Positions 39,972 to 49,647 of a DNA stretch of 64,000 nucleotides are shown here, in pieces (the stretch's first letter is position 1; each line of letters starts with the position of its first letter). This DNA is from Symbiodinium natans. Lineage: Eukaryota > Sar > Dinophyceae > Suessiales > Symbiodiniaceae. Both the position numbers and the translations under genes were made by a program. Below the pieces are notes generated by a model. That model was not told the DNA's origin, made no database searches, and was given only the letters and a program-made list of their open reading frames with translations. The stretch spans positions 17,501 to 81,500 of the forward strand of contig CAJNDS010002090.1 of the NCBI GenBank assembly GCA_905221605.1, read 5' to 3'.

Positions 39972-40071
39972 GGGGATTTCCTAAATTAGGGCACCGTCTT
40001 GGGGTCCCTATTATAAGGAAATTCTAATATCTGGGGGTCAAAATTAGGGTCCCCTATTTTCGCAAACCCCC
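39972..40071 (+). mobile_element. Foldback element, family TIR-4
   Basis: GGGGATTTCCTAAATTAGG...CTTGGGGTCCCTATTATAAG...CCCCTATTTTCGCAAACCCCC. Target duplication unclear (AAAT / AACT). Confidence 0.7.
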
Positions 40072-40317
40072 AACTAGGTTTAGGGTTTAGGGTCTGGGGT
40101 TTAGGTTTAGGGTTAAGCATCTCAAGCCCTAGCATTCACTAGTCAAGCTCGCTACTCTGATATAAAATATCTATCGCGACCCTGATATGAAATATCTACC
40201 AACCCACCCTTTGGATCCCATGACATTAAGAAAACTGTTTTCGTGTTTGTGTGTGTGTGTGTGTTTGTTGGTTGCGTGTGCTTGCTAGTTTGTTTTTGGT
40301 TGTTGTGGGCGGGGGGG

Positions 40318-40540
40318 CCGCAGAAAAGGGGGGAAGTCCGAAACGTCGAACAGCCGAAAAGTCAGGACTCTGTAGTGCTCGCCGAGCTGGAGGATGAGCA
40401 CGACGTGGAGTTTTTTTTGACCTGGAGCCAGATTTACCATTCTGGAGTTGCCCCCGATGCGGAGCCTGAGACTCCACGCGAACCTTCCAAGCGTGGCTTC
40501 GCTGCTGCCGGGTGCGTCCCCGCCCCATGGCGGCGCCAAA
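40318..40540 (+). CDS. Exon-like island
   Basis: Within a 133-codon plus frame, the part NVEQPKSQDSVVLAELEDEH then DVEFFLTWSQIYHSGVAPDA and ...PSKRGFAAAGCVPAPW looks like real protein. The first 25 codons are from a (GT)n tract and the end is telomeric. The opposite strand is also open, with less natural composition. Family not recognised. Confidence 0.4.
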
Positions 40541-41165
40541 ACTTCCTTGGTTTAGGGTTTAGGGTTAAGGGTTTAGGGTTTAGGGCCCAAAACCGGAGCT
40601 TGCTTGGTAATTTGCATTGGCCGCCGAGGAATCTGGACAACTAGCCGACGAATTCTGCAAATTTGCCATCGAAGTGGGCCATTAATGTTTGTGTCTATAT
40701 GAAAGGAAGGGTTAAGGCGGTTAAGGTTCTTAGGGTTGCAGGGTTCTCGTTGCCCCTTTCACGGATGCTCGTTTGCATTTTCTAGTACATGTAAGATGTG
40801 AATGACATAAGATCCAGAATCATGTGCCCTCAAAAAACGATCCTTCGAGGGCGCTCTTACTCTCCTTTTGTTGCTTAGGCCTTAGGGGTTTAGGGTTCTA
40901 CTGCCCAGGAAAAGCTCTGAATCCTGAGCCCGAAACCCAATACCCTAAGGCTGCCCTCTCATGAAGTCGAGAAGCCCAGCCCGAAACCCTAATCCCCTAA
41001 TCGCCTAGTCCCCTAGTCCCCTAAACCCTAAACCCTAAACCCTGAACCCTAAACCCTAGAAGTCTAGAACGCAGAGGCGCAAACTCACAGACTGGGGGCC
41101 TTGGCAGTCTTGAGGGTATATCAAGGGCTTCTCGACTTTGGAGTCTAGGTTTTATACCTAGGGTG

Positions 41166-41308
41166 TGGTTAGGTGTGGTTTAGGGTTTAGGGTTTAGGGT
41201 TTAGGGTTTAGGGTTTAGGGTTTAGGGTTTAGGGTTTAGGGTTTAGGATTTAGCGTTTAGGGTTTAGGGTTTAGGGTTAAGGGTTTAGAGTTTAGAGTTT
41301 AGGGTTTT
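41166..41308 (+). repeat. Interstitial telomeric array (TTTAGGG)n
   Basis: About 20 units, some TTTAGAG. Confidence 0.95.
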
Positions 41309-41502
41309 TCGTAAGGACAGAAGACTTTGGGGACTTGGGTTTTCTCCTAGGGTTTGATTCGGTGTTGTAACTAAGGAAGAGCTAGATTCTAGAGTTTAGG
41401 ATCCAGGAGACTTGGGGCCCTAGGGCTCAAATCTGGGGTTTGGTTCTGCGGTTTTTTGTGAGGAAGGAGCAGTTAGGTCTCAGAGCTGAGGATCAAGGAG
41501 GC

Positions 41503-41597
41503 TTGGGGTTTAGGGTTTGGGGTTTAGGGTCCAGGGTTTAGGGCCTAAACCCTAAACCCTAAACCCCAAACCCTAAACCCTTTTTTTTGGGGGGGGG
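41503..41597. repeat. Inverted telomeric words and poly(T)-poly(G)
   Basis: GGTTTAGGGCCTAAACC sits at the centre of a G-array/C-array palindrome (41503-41580), followed by T8 G9. Confidence 0.85.
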
Positions 41598-41694
41598 TCT
41601 CCTCTGCATCCAGGAGGTAGGACTCCAGCTCTTCGTCGTCCACGTCGCTCAAAGACTCCACGTTGTCTGAGCGCAGTTGAATACTCCCGCGAGA
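41596..41694 (-). CDS. BRF1-like (TFIIIB) exon fragment flanked by telomeric arrays
   Basis: Minus frame SRGSIQLRSDNVESLSDVDD then EELESYLLDAEET. The run LSDVDDEE-(L/I)-x-x-YLL-x-x-EE is the acidic Brf homology block of BRF1, a subunit of RNA polymerase III factor TFIIIB that contacts TBP. Coding-sense G-strand arrays lie on both sides, and the upstream border GTTTAG|GG TCT could serve as an AG|G acceptor. Only this exon is present; the zinc ribbon and cyclin folds are not in the window. It may be an exon of a gene with telomeric introns or a captured fragment. Confidence 0.5.
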
Positions 41695-41826
41695 CCCTAA
41701 ACCCTAAACCCTAAATCCTAAACCCTAAACCCTAAACCCTAAACCCTAAACCCTAAACCCTAAACCCTAAACCCTAAACCCTAAACCCTAAACACTACAC
41801 CCTAAACCCTAAGCCTTAAACCCTAG
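41695..41826 (-). repeat. Interstitial telomeric array (CCCTAAA)n
   Basis: About 18 units, the last four decayed. Confidence 0.95.
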
Positions 41827-41835
41827 ACACCCGCA

Positions 41836-41932
41836 AGGGTCCATGCTCCGATGTAGTATATACGTGGGTCTTCAAGGGGTTCCCATATTAGTAGCTTTAG
41901 GGCCCGAGTTTGTACTATAGGTACATGGACCC
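41836..41932. mobile_element. Foldback element, family TIR-2
   Basis: AAGGGTCCATG at the left and AGGTACATGGACCCTT at the right, with GGGCCC(G/A)AGT inside. It starts ten bases after the telomeric array. Confidence 0.7.
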
Positions 41933-42082
41933 TTCGGCAACCACCAAGAACGCCGCAAGTATCCATGTCTAAACCTGTTTTGCAAGGCTCGGGGCTCAGG
42001 GGTCAGGGCTCAGGCAGGGCTTCTCAACAAACGGGGCTCGGGGTTAGGCGTTTAGGACAACTCGAGCTTACCTTTAATTGCT

Positions 42083-42184
42083 CCGAAACCCTAAACCCGA
42101 AATCCCAAACCCTAAGCCCTAAACCCTAAACCCTACACGCTAAGCCCTAAATCCTGAGTCCTAAACCCTAAACCCTAAACCCCT
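42083..42184 (-). repeat. Degenerate telomeric array
   Basis: About 14 units with CCCTAAG, CCCGAAA and similar. Confidence 0.85.
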
Positions 42185-42281
42185 TCTTGAAGTCTTTGAG
42201 CATGCAACAGTCGAGTCGCAGGTCACCCGCCTTCGGAAGAAGTTCCGGGCTGACCCTGTGGAGCTTCCTGGCTTCAGAACG
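42183..42281 (+). CDS. Exon-like island between opposed arrays
   Basis: Plus frame LLEVFEHATVESQVTRLRKK then FRADPVELPGFRTG, continuing into TTTAGGG. Helical and charged, convincingly protein-like; family not recognised. Exactly 96 bp between a C-strand and a G-strand array. Confidence 0.45.
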
Positions 42282-42390
42282 GGTTTAGGGTTTAGGGTTT
42301 GGGTCAAGGGTTTAGGGTTTAGTGTTTAGAGCTTGGGTTCTGCGTTTAGGGTTTGGGGTTTAGGGGAAGGGGGGGGGGGGGGGGGGGGGG
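42282..42390 (+). repeat. Telomeric array followed by poly(G)
   Basis: TTTAGGG words to 42365 then about 20 G. Confidence 0.9.
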
Positions 42391-42589
42391 TAGGGGGCAG
42401 GCGGGGTTGAGGCGCTAGGGATTGGAGGGGTCTAGCCCCGAATCCTAAACTTCGAATCTTGAACCCTGAACCCTAAACCCTAGACCTTGTACCCTAGAAC
42501 CTAAGCCCAAAACCCTAAACCTTAAACCTTACGGGTGAGGCGTTAGGGCTCTACAGGCTGTGGGCTCTCAAATAAACGCTTAACCCGAA

Positions 42590-42726
42590 GCCTTATAAAC
42601 CCTAAACCCTAAACCCTAAACCCTAAACCCTAAACCCTAAACCCTAAACCCTAAACCCTAAGCTAAACCCTAAACCCTGAAACCTGAACTCTATACCCTG
42701 AACCCTGAACCCTAAACCCTAAACCA
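42590..42726 (-). repeat. Interstitial telomeric array (CCCTAAA)n
   Basis: About 18 units, the first ten perfect. Weaker words at 42445-42530. Confidence 0.9.
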
Positions 42727-42782
42727 GGCTTCCCAGCCCTGATGCTTACATCTAGGAGGGTTTTTGGCTAAGGGCTTCGGGT

Positions 42783-42883
42783 TTCGGATGTTCCCCCTTA
42801 TACTAACAGTCTTTAACACGATTTATAGTACCCCCTATTACAGTCCCTATTAAGACCTGTTAGTATACGGGGGAACATCCCAA
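42783..42883. mobile_element. TIR-1 element, cleanest copy (101 bp)
   Basis: TTCGGATGTTCCCCCTTATA / TATACGGGGGAACATCCCAA, with CTAACAGTCTTTAA inside the left end. Flanks CTTCGGGT / GTTCGGGT match at 7 of 8 positions. Confidence 0.85.
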
Positions 42884-42973
42884 GTTCGGGTAGCTACACC
42901 AAGAATACTAACGAATCGCATGAGGACTACAATCTGAGGGGAACCCTGATGGTAGTGATCGAGGCTCCGGCAC

Positions 42974-43280
42974 TACCCTAAACCCTACACCCGAAACCCA
43001 AAACCCTAAATCCACAACCCAGAACCCTAAACCCTAAACCCTAAACCCTAAATCCACAACCCAAAGCCCTAAACTCCCTAAACCCTGCTACAAGGCTTGC
43101 AGCATGGGATCTTGGGTCTGCAGTCTAAGGCTTGACAAGGTGAAGTCGAGAGGAGTTGAAGCTTCCGGTTCCCCACCCCCTAAACCCTAAACCCTAAACC
43201 CTAAACCCTGCACCCTAAACCCTAAACCCTAAACCCTAAAACCCTAAACCCTAAACCCTAAAACCCTAAACCCTAAACCC
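42974..43280 (-). repeat. Two degenerate telomeric arrays
   Basis: 42974-43085 and 43180-43280, the second with CCCTAAAA octamers and followed by a C run (43279-43298). Confidence 0.9.
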
Positions 43281-43350
43281 CCCCCCCCCCCCCCCCCCCA
43301 CCCCTCCCCCCTCCCCGCCACCCCAGCTAGCCTCAATCCCTAGCCTTATA

Positions 43351-43465
43351 GGGGTTTAGGGTTTAGGGTTTGGGGTTTGGGGTTTGGGGTTTGGGGTTTG
43401 GGGTTTAGGGTTTAGGCTTCAGGATACAGGCTTCAGGGTTCAGGGTTTAGGGCTCAGGGTTCACT
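43351..43465 (+). repeat. Variant array TTTAGGG/TTTGGGG
   Basis: Six TTTGGGG units in the middle. Confidence 0.9.
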
Positions 43466-43541
43466 CCCTAAACCATACCAACCCCGAGAAAGCCAACAAA
43501 AACCCTCTTGAAAAGAACCTTGGCCGACCCAGAAACCAATA

Positions 43542-43600
43542 AGCACCCTAAACCCTAAACCCTAAACCCTAAACCCTGAACCCTAAAGCCTAAGTCCTAG
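43542..43600 (-). repeat. Interstitial telomeric array (CCCTAAA)n
   Basis: About seven units. Confidence 0.9.
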
Positions 43601-43603
43601 ACC

Positions 43604-43711
43604 GATGCTCCCTGGAACCCTCACGAGGAGAGCCACCTTCTCCGCCTCCGGCTGCGGCGCAAAGCTGGGGCGGCCAGCAAGCAGCTTCTCCACCCTTTGT
43701 GTAGGGTTTAG
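43604..43711 (+). CDS. Exon-like island, telomeric stop
   Basis: Plus frame DAPWNPHEESHLLRLRLRRK then AGAASKQLLHPLC, ending RV and a telomeric TAG. A second plus frame is open but low-complexity. Plausible only. Confidence 0.3.
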   Translation, partial: DAPWNPHEESHLLRLRLRRKAGAASKQLLHPLCRV

Positions 43712-43893
43712 GGTTTAGGGTTTAGGGTTTGGGGTTTGGGGTTTGGGGTTTGGGGTTTGGGGTTTGGGGTTTGGGGTTTGGGGTTTGGGGTTTGGGGTTT
43801 GGGGTTTGGGGTTTGGGGTTTGGGGTTTGGGGTGTGGGGTTTGGGTTTTGGGGTGTGGGTTTGGGGTTTGGGGTTTTGGGTTTGGGGTTTAGG
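43703..43893 (+). repeat. Variant array (TTTGGGG)n
   Basis: Three TTTAGGG units, then more than 20 TTTGGGG heptamers with a few TTTGGG and TGTGGGG near the end. The opposite strand encodes a TPNPKPQ repeat, an artefact. Confidence 0.95.
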
Positions 43894-44229
43894 GTGCACA
43901 GGCTTTAAAATTTAACGAAGAAAGCAACTCTGAAAGCAAGGGGTCGGAGTAACTAGGTACTAAACGTACATCACCTCATAGCCCCAATATCTCCCCCAAC
44001 CTAATGGAAAACTCCAAAAACCCACAACCCAAAGCTCAGTTCTGATCCCCTATATTAGGGAGTCAGGGGTTCAGGGGCTCAGGGGCTCAGGGGCCCAGGG
44101 GTTCAGGGCCCAGGGTGCCAAGCCAGGAATCGGGAATGTATAGGGATCTTGGGCTCTGAGAGTTTCAGAGCGTACCGCACGGAGGTGGAGGGAGGGGGGA
44201 GGGGTTTGAGGTTTAGGGTTCAAGGTTTA

Positions 44230-45470
44230 GGGTTCAGGGTGTAGGGTTTAGCGTTTCAGAGTTTCAGTTTCAGCTTCCAGGACACCAAAGGCTTGATCGA
44301 TTTTAAGGGGTTGGGGGTGGGGGCGGGGGGGGCGGGGGGGTTTAGGGTTTGGGGTTTGGGGTTTCGGGTTTCGGGAGTTTCAGTTTCAGTTCCAGGTACA
44401 TCTAAGCTTCAACCCTTTACTTATTCCCCACCCTCGGTGTGGGGTTTTTAAGCTCAACTCTACTCCTTGCCCTGAACTCGTCTCCTCGCCCGTCTACTCC
44501 TCGCTCATCCCTGGAGTGCCCAACCACAGAGTGTCCCTACCCATCCCCAAGAGTGTCCTGGAGTGCCCAACCCCAGAGTATCTCTACCCAGACAGGGTGG
44601 GGTTCCCTGAACCCTAAACCCTAAAAGTCTAAACCCTCAACCCTCAACCCTAACCTAAACCTCCGAGAAGGGGGGGGGGGGTCAGCTTCAGTTTGAGTTT
44701 CCCTAACAAGGCTTGGACGGTCGATCCCTGGGAGGAGGGAGGGAGGGAGGGGGGGGGGGGGGGGGGGGGGGGCTTCACTTTCAGTGTCAAGTGGCAATTT
44801 AGGGTTTAGGGTTTAGGGTTTAGGGTTTAGGGTCTGTTCCGAGGCGTTACGGTCGATCCTTGAGAAGGGGGGTCAGTTTCAGTCTCAGTCTCAGTCTCCC
44901 ATCACGAGACGTGCACGGTTGATCCCCAGAAAGGGGTCACTTTCAGTTTGAGTTTCAGTGTATGTTGAAACTCCCACCGTTTTCTTTCGGGGGGCTTTCC
45001 AGCTTCAGTTTCAGGTCCCATCACGGCCGAGGTTTGGAGGGTCGATCCCCAAAAGGGGGAAGGGGGTGGGGCAGTTTCAGCTTGCAACCGAAATGGTTTC
45101 AGCTTGGGTTTCGGTTTCAGTTTCCGTTCGGTTTCGCTTACTTTTGGGGCCGGGGGGTGGACAGTTCCAGTTTAGGTTTCTGTTTCTGTTCAGGTTAACT
45201 AAATGTTGTTGAGGGGGAGATCAGCTTCAATTCGTAAACAGAAACTGAAACGGTTTCACTTTCAGTTTCGGTTTGGGTTTCGGTTCATTTTCAATTATGT
45301 TTTGGGGGAGAGGGGGGGGGAGAGTTTCGCTTTGGGTTTCAGCTTCAGATCCGTTTCAGTAAATTCTGTTGGGGGGGATCAGCTTCAACTCGTAAACCGG
45401 AAGCTGGAACTGAAACGGTTTCAGTTTCAGATTCAATTTGGGTTTCAGTTTCAGTAAAACATCAACCCTA
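44230..45470. repeat. Degenerate GTTTCAG-rich repeat region with G runs
   Basis: Recurring AGTTTCAGTTTCAG and CAGCTTCA words, repeated (G)GTCGATCCC motifs (44717, 44850, 45042), AACTCGTAAACNGAA (45228, 45385) and long G runs (44748-44773 among them). Units are about 100-190 bp and diverged. Phe/Arg-rich open frames reflect GTTTCAG. Confidence 0.7.
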
Positions 45471-45589
45471 AACCCTAAATACCCTAAAGCTGGCCGGTAT
45501 GGAGAGTTTCAGCTTGCGGTTGAGGATTCAGGGGCCTTCGGTCTTAAGACCCTGAAACCCTCAATCCCTAGGGTTTATGGTTTAGGTGC

Positions 45590-45720
45590 CTTAAGGGTCT
45601 CAGCCCCAAGCAAAGTGAGAAACCATCGATTGGGCTGCCTGTCGGGGAGGGTGGCCAACTTGAAAGTGGCGCCAGCAAGCCACAAGGAAGATCTGATGAG
45701 TTGGTGGCCGAAACCAAAAC
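45590..45720 (+). CDS. Exon-like segment
   Basis: Plus frame RVSAPSKVRNHRLGCLSGRV then ANLKVAPASHKEDLMSWW before telomere-like PKP words. Plausible; not recognised. Confidence 0.3.
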
Positions 45721-45820
45721 CCCAAAACCCAAACCCTAAACCCCGAACTTTAGGGTTTAGGGTTTAGGGTTTAGGGTTTAGCGCTAAATCCGAAACCCTA
45801 CACCCAAAACCCTCTTTCTC

Positions 45821-45992
45821 GTGTTCTCTGACTGCTGTCCAGGTCCCCAAACGCACAAAATCAAGCTTCTCCTTGAGCTTCGTAAAATCTCTTGCAGAGG
45901 GAATCGGGGGGCCCTTCCGCAAAGAGCCTCAACTAAACATGGCCTCTGGGTTGCTGCTAAAGAGCATGTCAAGTACGCCTACCCGTTCTTGA
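45821..45992 (+). CDS. Exon-like island
   Basis: Plus frame MFSDCCPGPQTHKIKLLLEL, RKISCRGNRGALPQRASTKH and GLWVAAKEHVKYAYPFLT, ending at a TIR-5 element. Balanced composition with five Cys or His pairs, but no family recognised. Confidence 0.4.
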
Positions 45993-45996
45993 CAGG

Positions 45997-46143
45997 GTTC
46001 TTATAAGGGAGGGCGGTGCAAGGGGGTTCTGTGGGTTATATATGTCATATGTAACCTACCTACTACTCGCCAATACTCCCTAAGGCGGCTTCCTAAGCTC
46101 CCCCTACCTACCTACCCCCCATGAGCACCCCTCCAGTAAGAAT
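45997..46143 (+). mobile_element. Foldback repeat, family TIR-5
   Basis: GTTCTTATAAGGGAGGG ... ACTCCCTAAGGCGGCTTCCTAAGC ... ACCCCTCCAGTAAGAA. Confidence 0.75.
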
Positions 46144-46312
46144 CAAACAAGTCTTTTGCCCTATACTTTATGCCGAACGAATGAAAACCTAACGTAAGGT
46201 ACGACAGTTAATTAGGGCCACCGACTATTGAGTAAAGTGTCCATGTGATGTCGCTTAAACCATGCATAGTGGAAATTTCTTGACATCTTAGCAGCAGCCC
46301 ACAAGACCGTTG

Positions 46313-46385
46313 CATCGGCGGGAGGTCGAGAAATAAAAACGGCTGTGGGCGGCGGGAGGTCGAGAAATCAAAACGGCTGTGGGCT
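46313..46385. repeat. 34-bp tandem duplication
   Basis: CGGCGGGAGGTCGAGAAAT(A/C)AAAACGGCTGTGGG occurs twice in tandem, one base different. Confidence 0.9.
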
Positions 46386-46417
46386 TCATGGCTCGAAGCA
46401 ACATGCGGGCGCACTAC

Positions 46418-46470
46418 CCTAAACCCTAAACCCCAAACCCTAAACCCTAAACCCTAAACCCGAAACCGCA
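46418..46470 (-). repeat. Interstitial telomeric array (CCCTAAA)n
   Basis: Seven units. Confidence 0.9.
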
Positions 46471-46588
46471 GGGTCGCCACAGCCTCGTCTTCAAAAAGTG
46501 CACTCTCTGTCGACGCAACTTGCGTGAGGGGATGAGAGACATCGAACAATTATCTGCATCCTTTTTCTGCCGTTTACAGAGTTCTTAA
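46471..46588 (+). CDS. Exon-like island with AG|G acceptor and Cys pair
   Basis: Begins at ACCGCAG|GGTC and reads GRHSLVFKKCTLCRRNLREG then MRDIEQLSASFFCRLQ. CTLC could be half of a zinc site. It runs into the TIR-5 element at 46581, which supplies the stop. Family not recognised. Confidence 0.4.
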
Positions 46589-46719
46589 GGGAGGGTTCAG
46601 AAGGGTGTGTAACCCAAGCTTAGCGAATGCTTCCCACTAATTACTCCCTACGCGCTCCCTAAGCTTCCTTATAAGGCTCCCTGGTGCCTACCCCTCATGA
46701 ACCCCCCTCCCTGAAGAAC
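46581..46719 (+). mobile_element. Foldback repeat, family TIR-5
   Basis: Best ends of the family: GTTCTTAAGGGAGGGTTC and, inverted, GAACCCCCCTCCCTGAAGAAC. Confidence 0.8.
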
Positions 46720-46778
46720 ACGAAAATCTTGTGATGAACTGGGGGGAGCAGGCAGGCATGTGCTCTGACGAAAGAAAA

Positions 46779-47035
46779 GGGTTTAGGGTTTAGGGTTTAG
46801 GGCTTAGGGCTTCGGGCTTGGGGCTTAGGGTTTAGGGTTTAGGTTTTAGGGTTTAGGGTTTAGATGCCAAACACAAAAAGACCACGTCCAGTTAAACAAC
46901 CTGCCTGCCTCCCCCCCAAACTCCTCCCAACAGCATCTCGGAAAACCGAGCGGGCGACAGGGACACAGAGCCACGGTCCCTAAACCCTAAACCCTATACC
47001 CTATACCCTAAATCCTAAACCCTAAACCCTAAACC
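46779..47035. repeat. Opposed telomeric arrays
   Basis: G-strand 46779-46864 and C-strand 46978-47035, 113 bp apart. Confidence 0.9.
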
Positions 47036-47133
47036 CCTTGGAGCCCTGTCACGCCAGCCATGGGACGGCCCGCAAAAGCCAGGAAACGACAAAGGTCCCC
47101 GCCCCTCGAGGCTCTTCGGTTCCAAGGGTTCTC

Positions 47134-47253
47134 GGATTTAGGGTATAGGGTTAGGGTTTAGGGTTTAGGGTTTAGGGTTTAGGGTTTAGGGTTTAGGGTT
47201 TAGGGTTTAGGGTTTAGGGTTTAGGGTTTAGGGTTTAGGGTTTAGGGTTTAGG
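47134..47253 (+). repeat. Interstitial telomeric array (TTTAGGG)n
   Basis: About 16 units, nearly perfect. Confidence 0.95.
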
Positions 47254-47473
47254 GAGATTCGAGGGGGTTGGGGGAGCGTCGGTCCCTGAGATGTCGCCAG
47301 CCTTGCGAAGAGAAGCCTGCGCAGCGGTTCACCCAAGCACGAGATCCTCGGGAAAACCCGGTAGGAAGATGCGCCTTAAAAAATAGAATAGGGGAGGGTC
47401 ATCAGAGTGTATATTACAAGGAACCATACGGGAATACTACTCTTTTTGTAATTATTCCGAGCCCTATATATAC

Positions 47474-47575
47474 CTTAGTTGCTGAGTTCATAAGCCCCCC
47501 CCAAAAAAGCGCACACTATCAGTTCTGCAGGAAATCTTATTCTCCCAAAGAAGTGCAAAGCGCACTCATTCACCT
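47474..47575. mobile_element. TIR-6 element with right end lost to a telomeric array
   Basis: CTTAGTTGCTGAGTTCATAAGC at the left is intact. The right end stops at CTCATTCAC and continues as CTAAACCCTAACCC, where the sister copy (17550-17647) has TCAGCTACTAAG. Confidence 0.7.
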
Positions 47576-47630
47576 AAACCCTAACCCTAAACCCTAAACC
47601 CTAAACCCTAAACCCTAAACCCTAAACCCC
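47575..47630 (-). repeat. Interstitial telomeric array (CCCTAAA)n
   Basis: Eight units. Confidence 0.95.
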
Positions 47631-47722
47631 TACTGCGTTACAGTGGTCATATACGTATCAGGCTTGAAGACTCTCAGCTGCGCAGGGTGGGGCCTCATCA
47701 TGATGGTCATGGCACACGCATG
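47630..47722 (-). CDS. Exon-like island
   Basis: Minus frame ending AMTIMMRPHPAQLRVFKPDT then YMTTVTQ and a TAG at the array border. Protein-like; family not recognised. Confidence 0.4.
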   Translation of the reverse strand, partial: HACAMTIMMRPHPAQLRVFKPDTYMTTVTQ

Positions 47723-47738
47723 CAGTCACCATGCCTAG

Positions 47739-47871
47739 GGCTTAGGGGGTTTAGGGTTTAGGGTTTAGGGTTTAGGGTTTAGGGCTAGGGTTTAGGGTTT
47801 GGGGTTTGGGGTTTGGGGCTTGGGGCTTAGGGCTTAGGGCTTAGGGCTTAGGGCTTAGGGCTTAGGGCTCC
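47739..47871 (+). repeat. Telomeric array with TTTGGGG and GCTTAGG blocks
   Basis: Seven TTTAGGG, three TTTGGGG, then about eight GCTTAGG units: successive homogeneous variants. Confidence 0.9.
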
Positions 47872-47875
47872 CTAC

Positions 47876-47983
47876 TCTAAGGGTCCATGTACCTCATTAT
47901 GATGTGCTTGGGCCCGAGAGTCCCTAACTATGGAGATACGCTTCAGGGCCCAAGTATTCCTATTTAGGTACATGGACCCTTAG
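47876..47983. mobile_element. Foldback element, family TIR-2
   Basis: CTAAGGGTCCATGTACCT / AGGTACATGGACCCTTAG, with CTTGGGCCCGA and CAGGGCCCAAG inside. Starts five bases after the array. Confidence 0.8.
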
Positions 47984-48429
47984 GGCTAAGGCTCCAAATT
48001 GCCAATGTAGGTCGTATTTGTATACGTGGAGCCCCAGGCATGCGAGTGACTCATAGTGCACACGTGCCTGCACGTGGTGACGTCGCCTGCGACATACACG
48101 CAAGCCTGACATCATCTGTCGGTCCATGCTGGGCAGGTGTGGAGCGGCCCGTGGGCTGTTCCGGTGAACACCTCTGAAATCCTCTACGACTCTATGCCAT
48201 TCTAAGCCGCGAGGTGCGACGGCAGTTGAACTCGGGCTTTAAAGCGCCCCAAGTCGCCAGAGAGTCTTACAGGACATGGTACCGGCAAACAACGAAAAAA
48301 GACACCATAGCAACGATAGACAATATGTGAGCTCCATGGATGTCCGCCGGTTTGTGTTCGATGTCCGTCGGTCCGCCGACGGTACGGGAGGGTGACAGGC
48401 AGGGGACGTGACGGACGAAGGGGACGGGT
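47984..48429. other. Unique stretch, no gene recognised
   Basis: Open frames on the minus strand (48202-48525) are Ile/Leu-rich and run from the trinucleotide region. Confidence 0.4.
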
Positions 48430-49400
<971 letters not shown>

Positions 49401-49597
49401 AAGTTTCGATGTTCGGCGGCAGTTTTTCGTGGTTCGCCGGTACCCACCCGTCTTCCTGTGCACGTACTCTGTGCTGAAAAATCATCCCGGAATAGCAACT
49501 GCTTCCTTGAGCAGTGCACCACCCGTTGGATTGAACAAAAAAAATGCATGCAGCCAGCTGCATGCTCGAACGTCTTGCGGAGCTCTCAGACACCCTG

Positions 49598-49647
49598 GAC
49601 CCTAAACCCTAAACCCTAAACCCTAAACCCTAAACCCTAAACCCTAC
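49598..49647 (-). repeat. Interstitial telomeric array (CCCTAAA)n
   Basis: Seven perfect units; supplies the stop codon of the CCCH gene. Confidence 0.95.

Noticed and set aside
43703-43899. Protein of TPNPKPQ repeats
   Set aside because: It is the complement of the TTTGGGG array.
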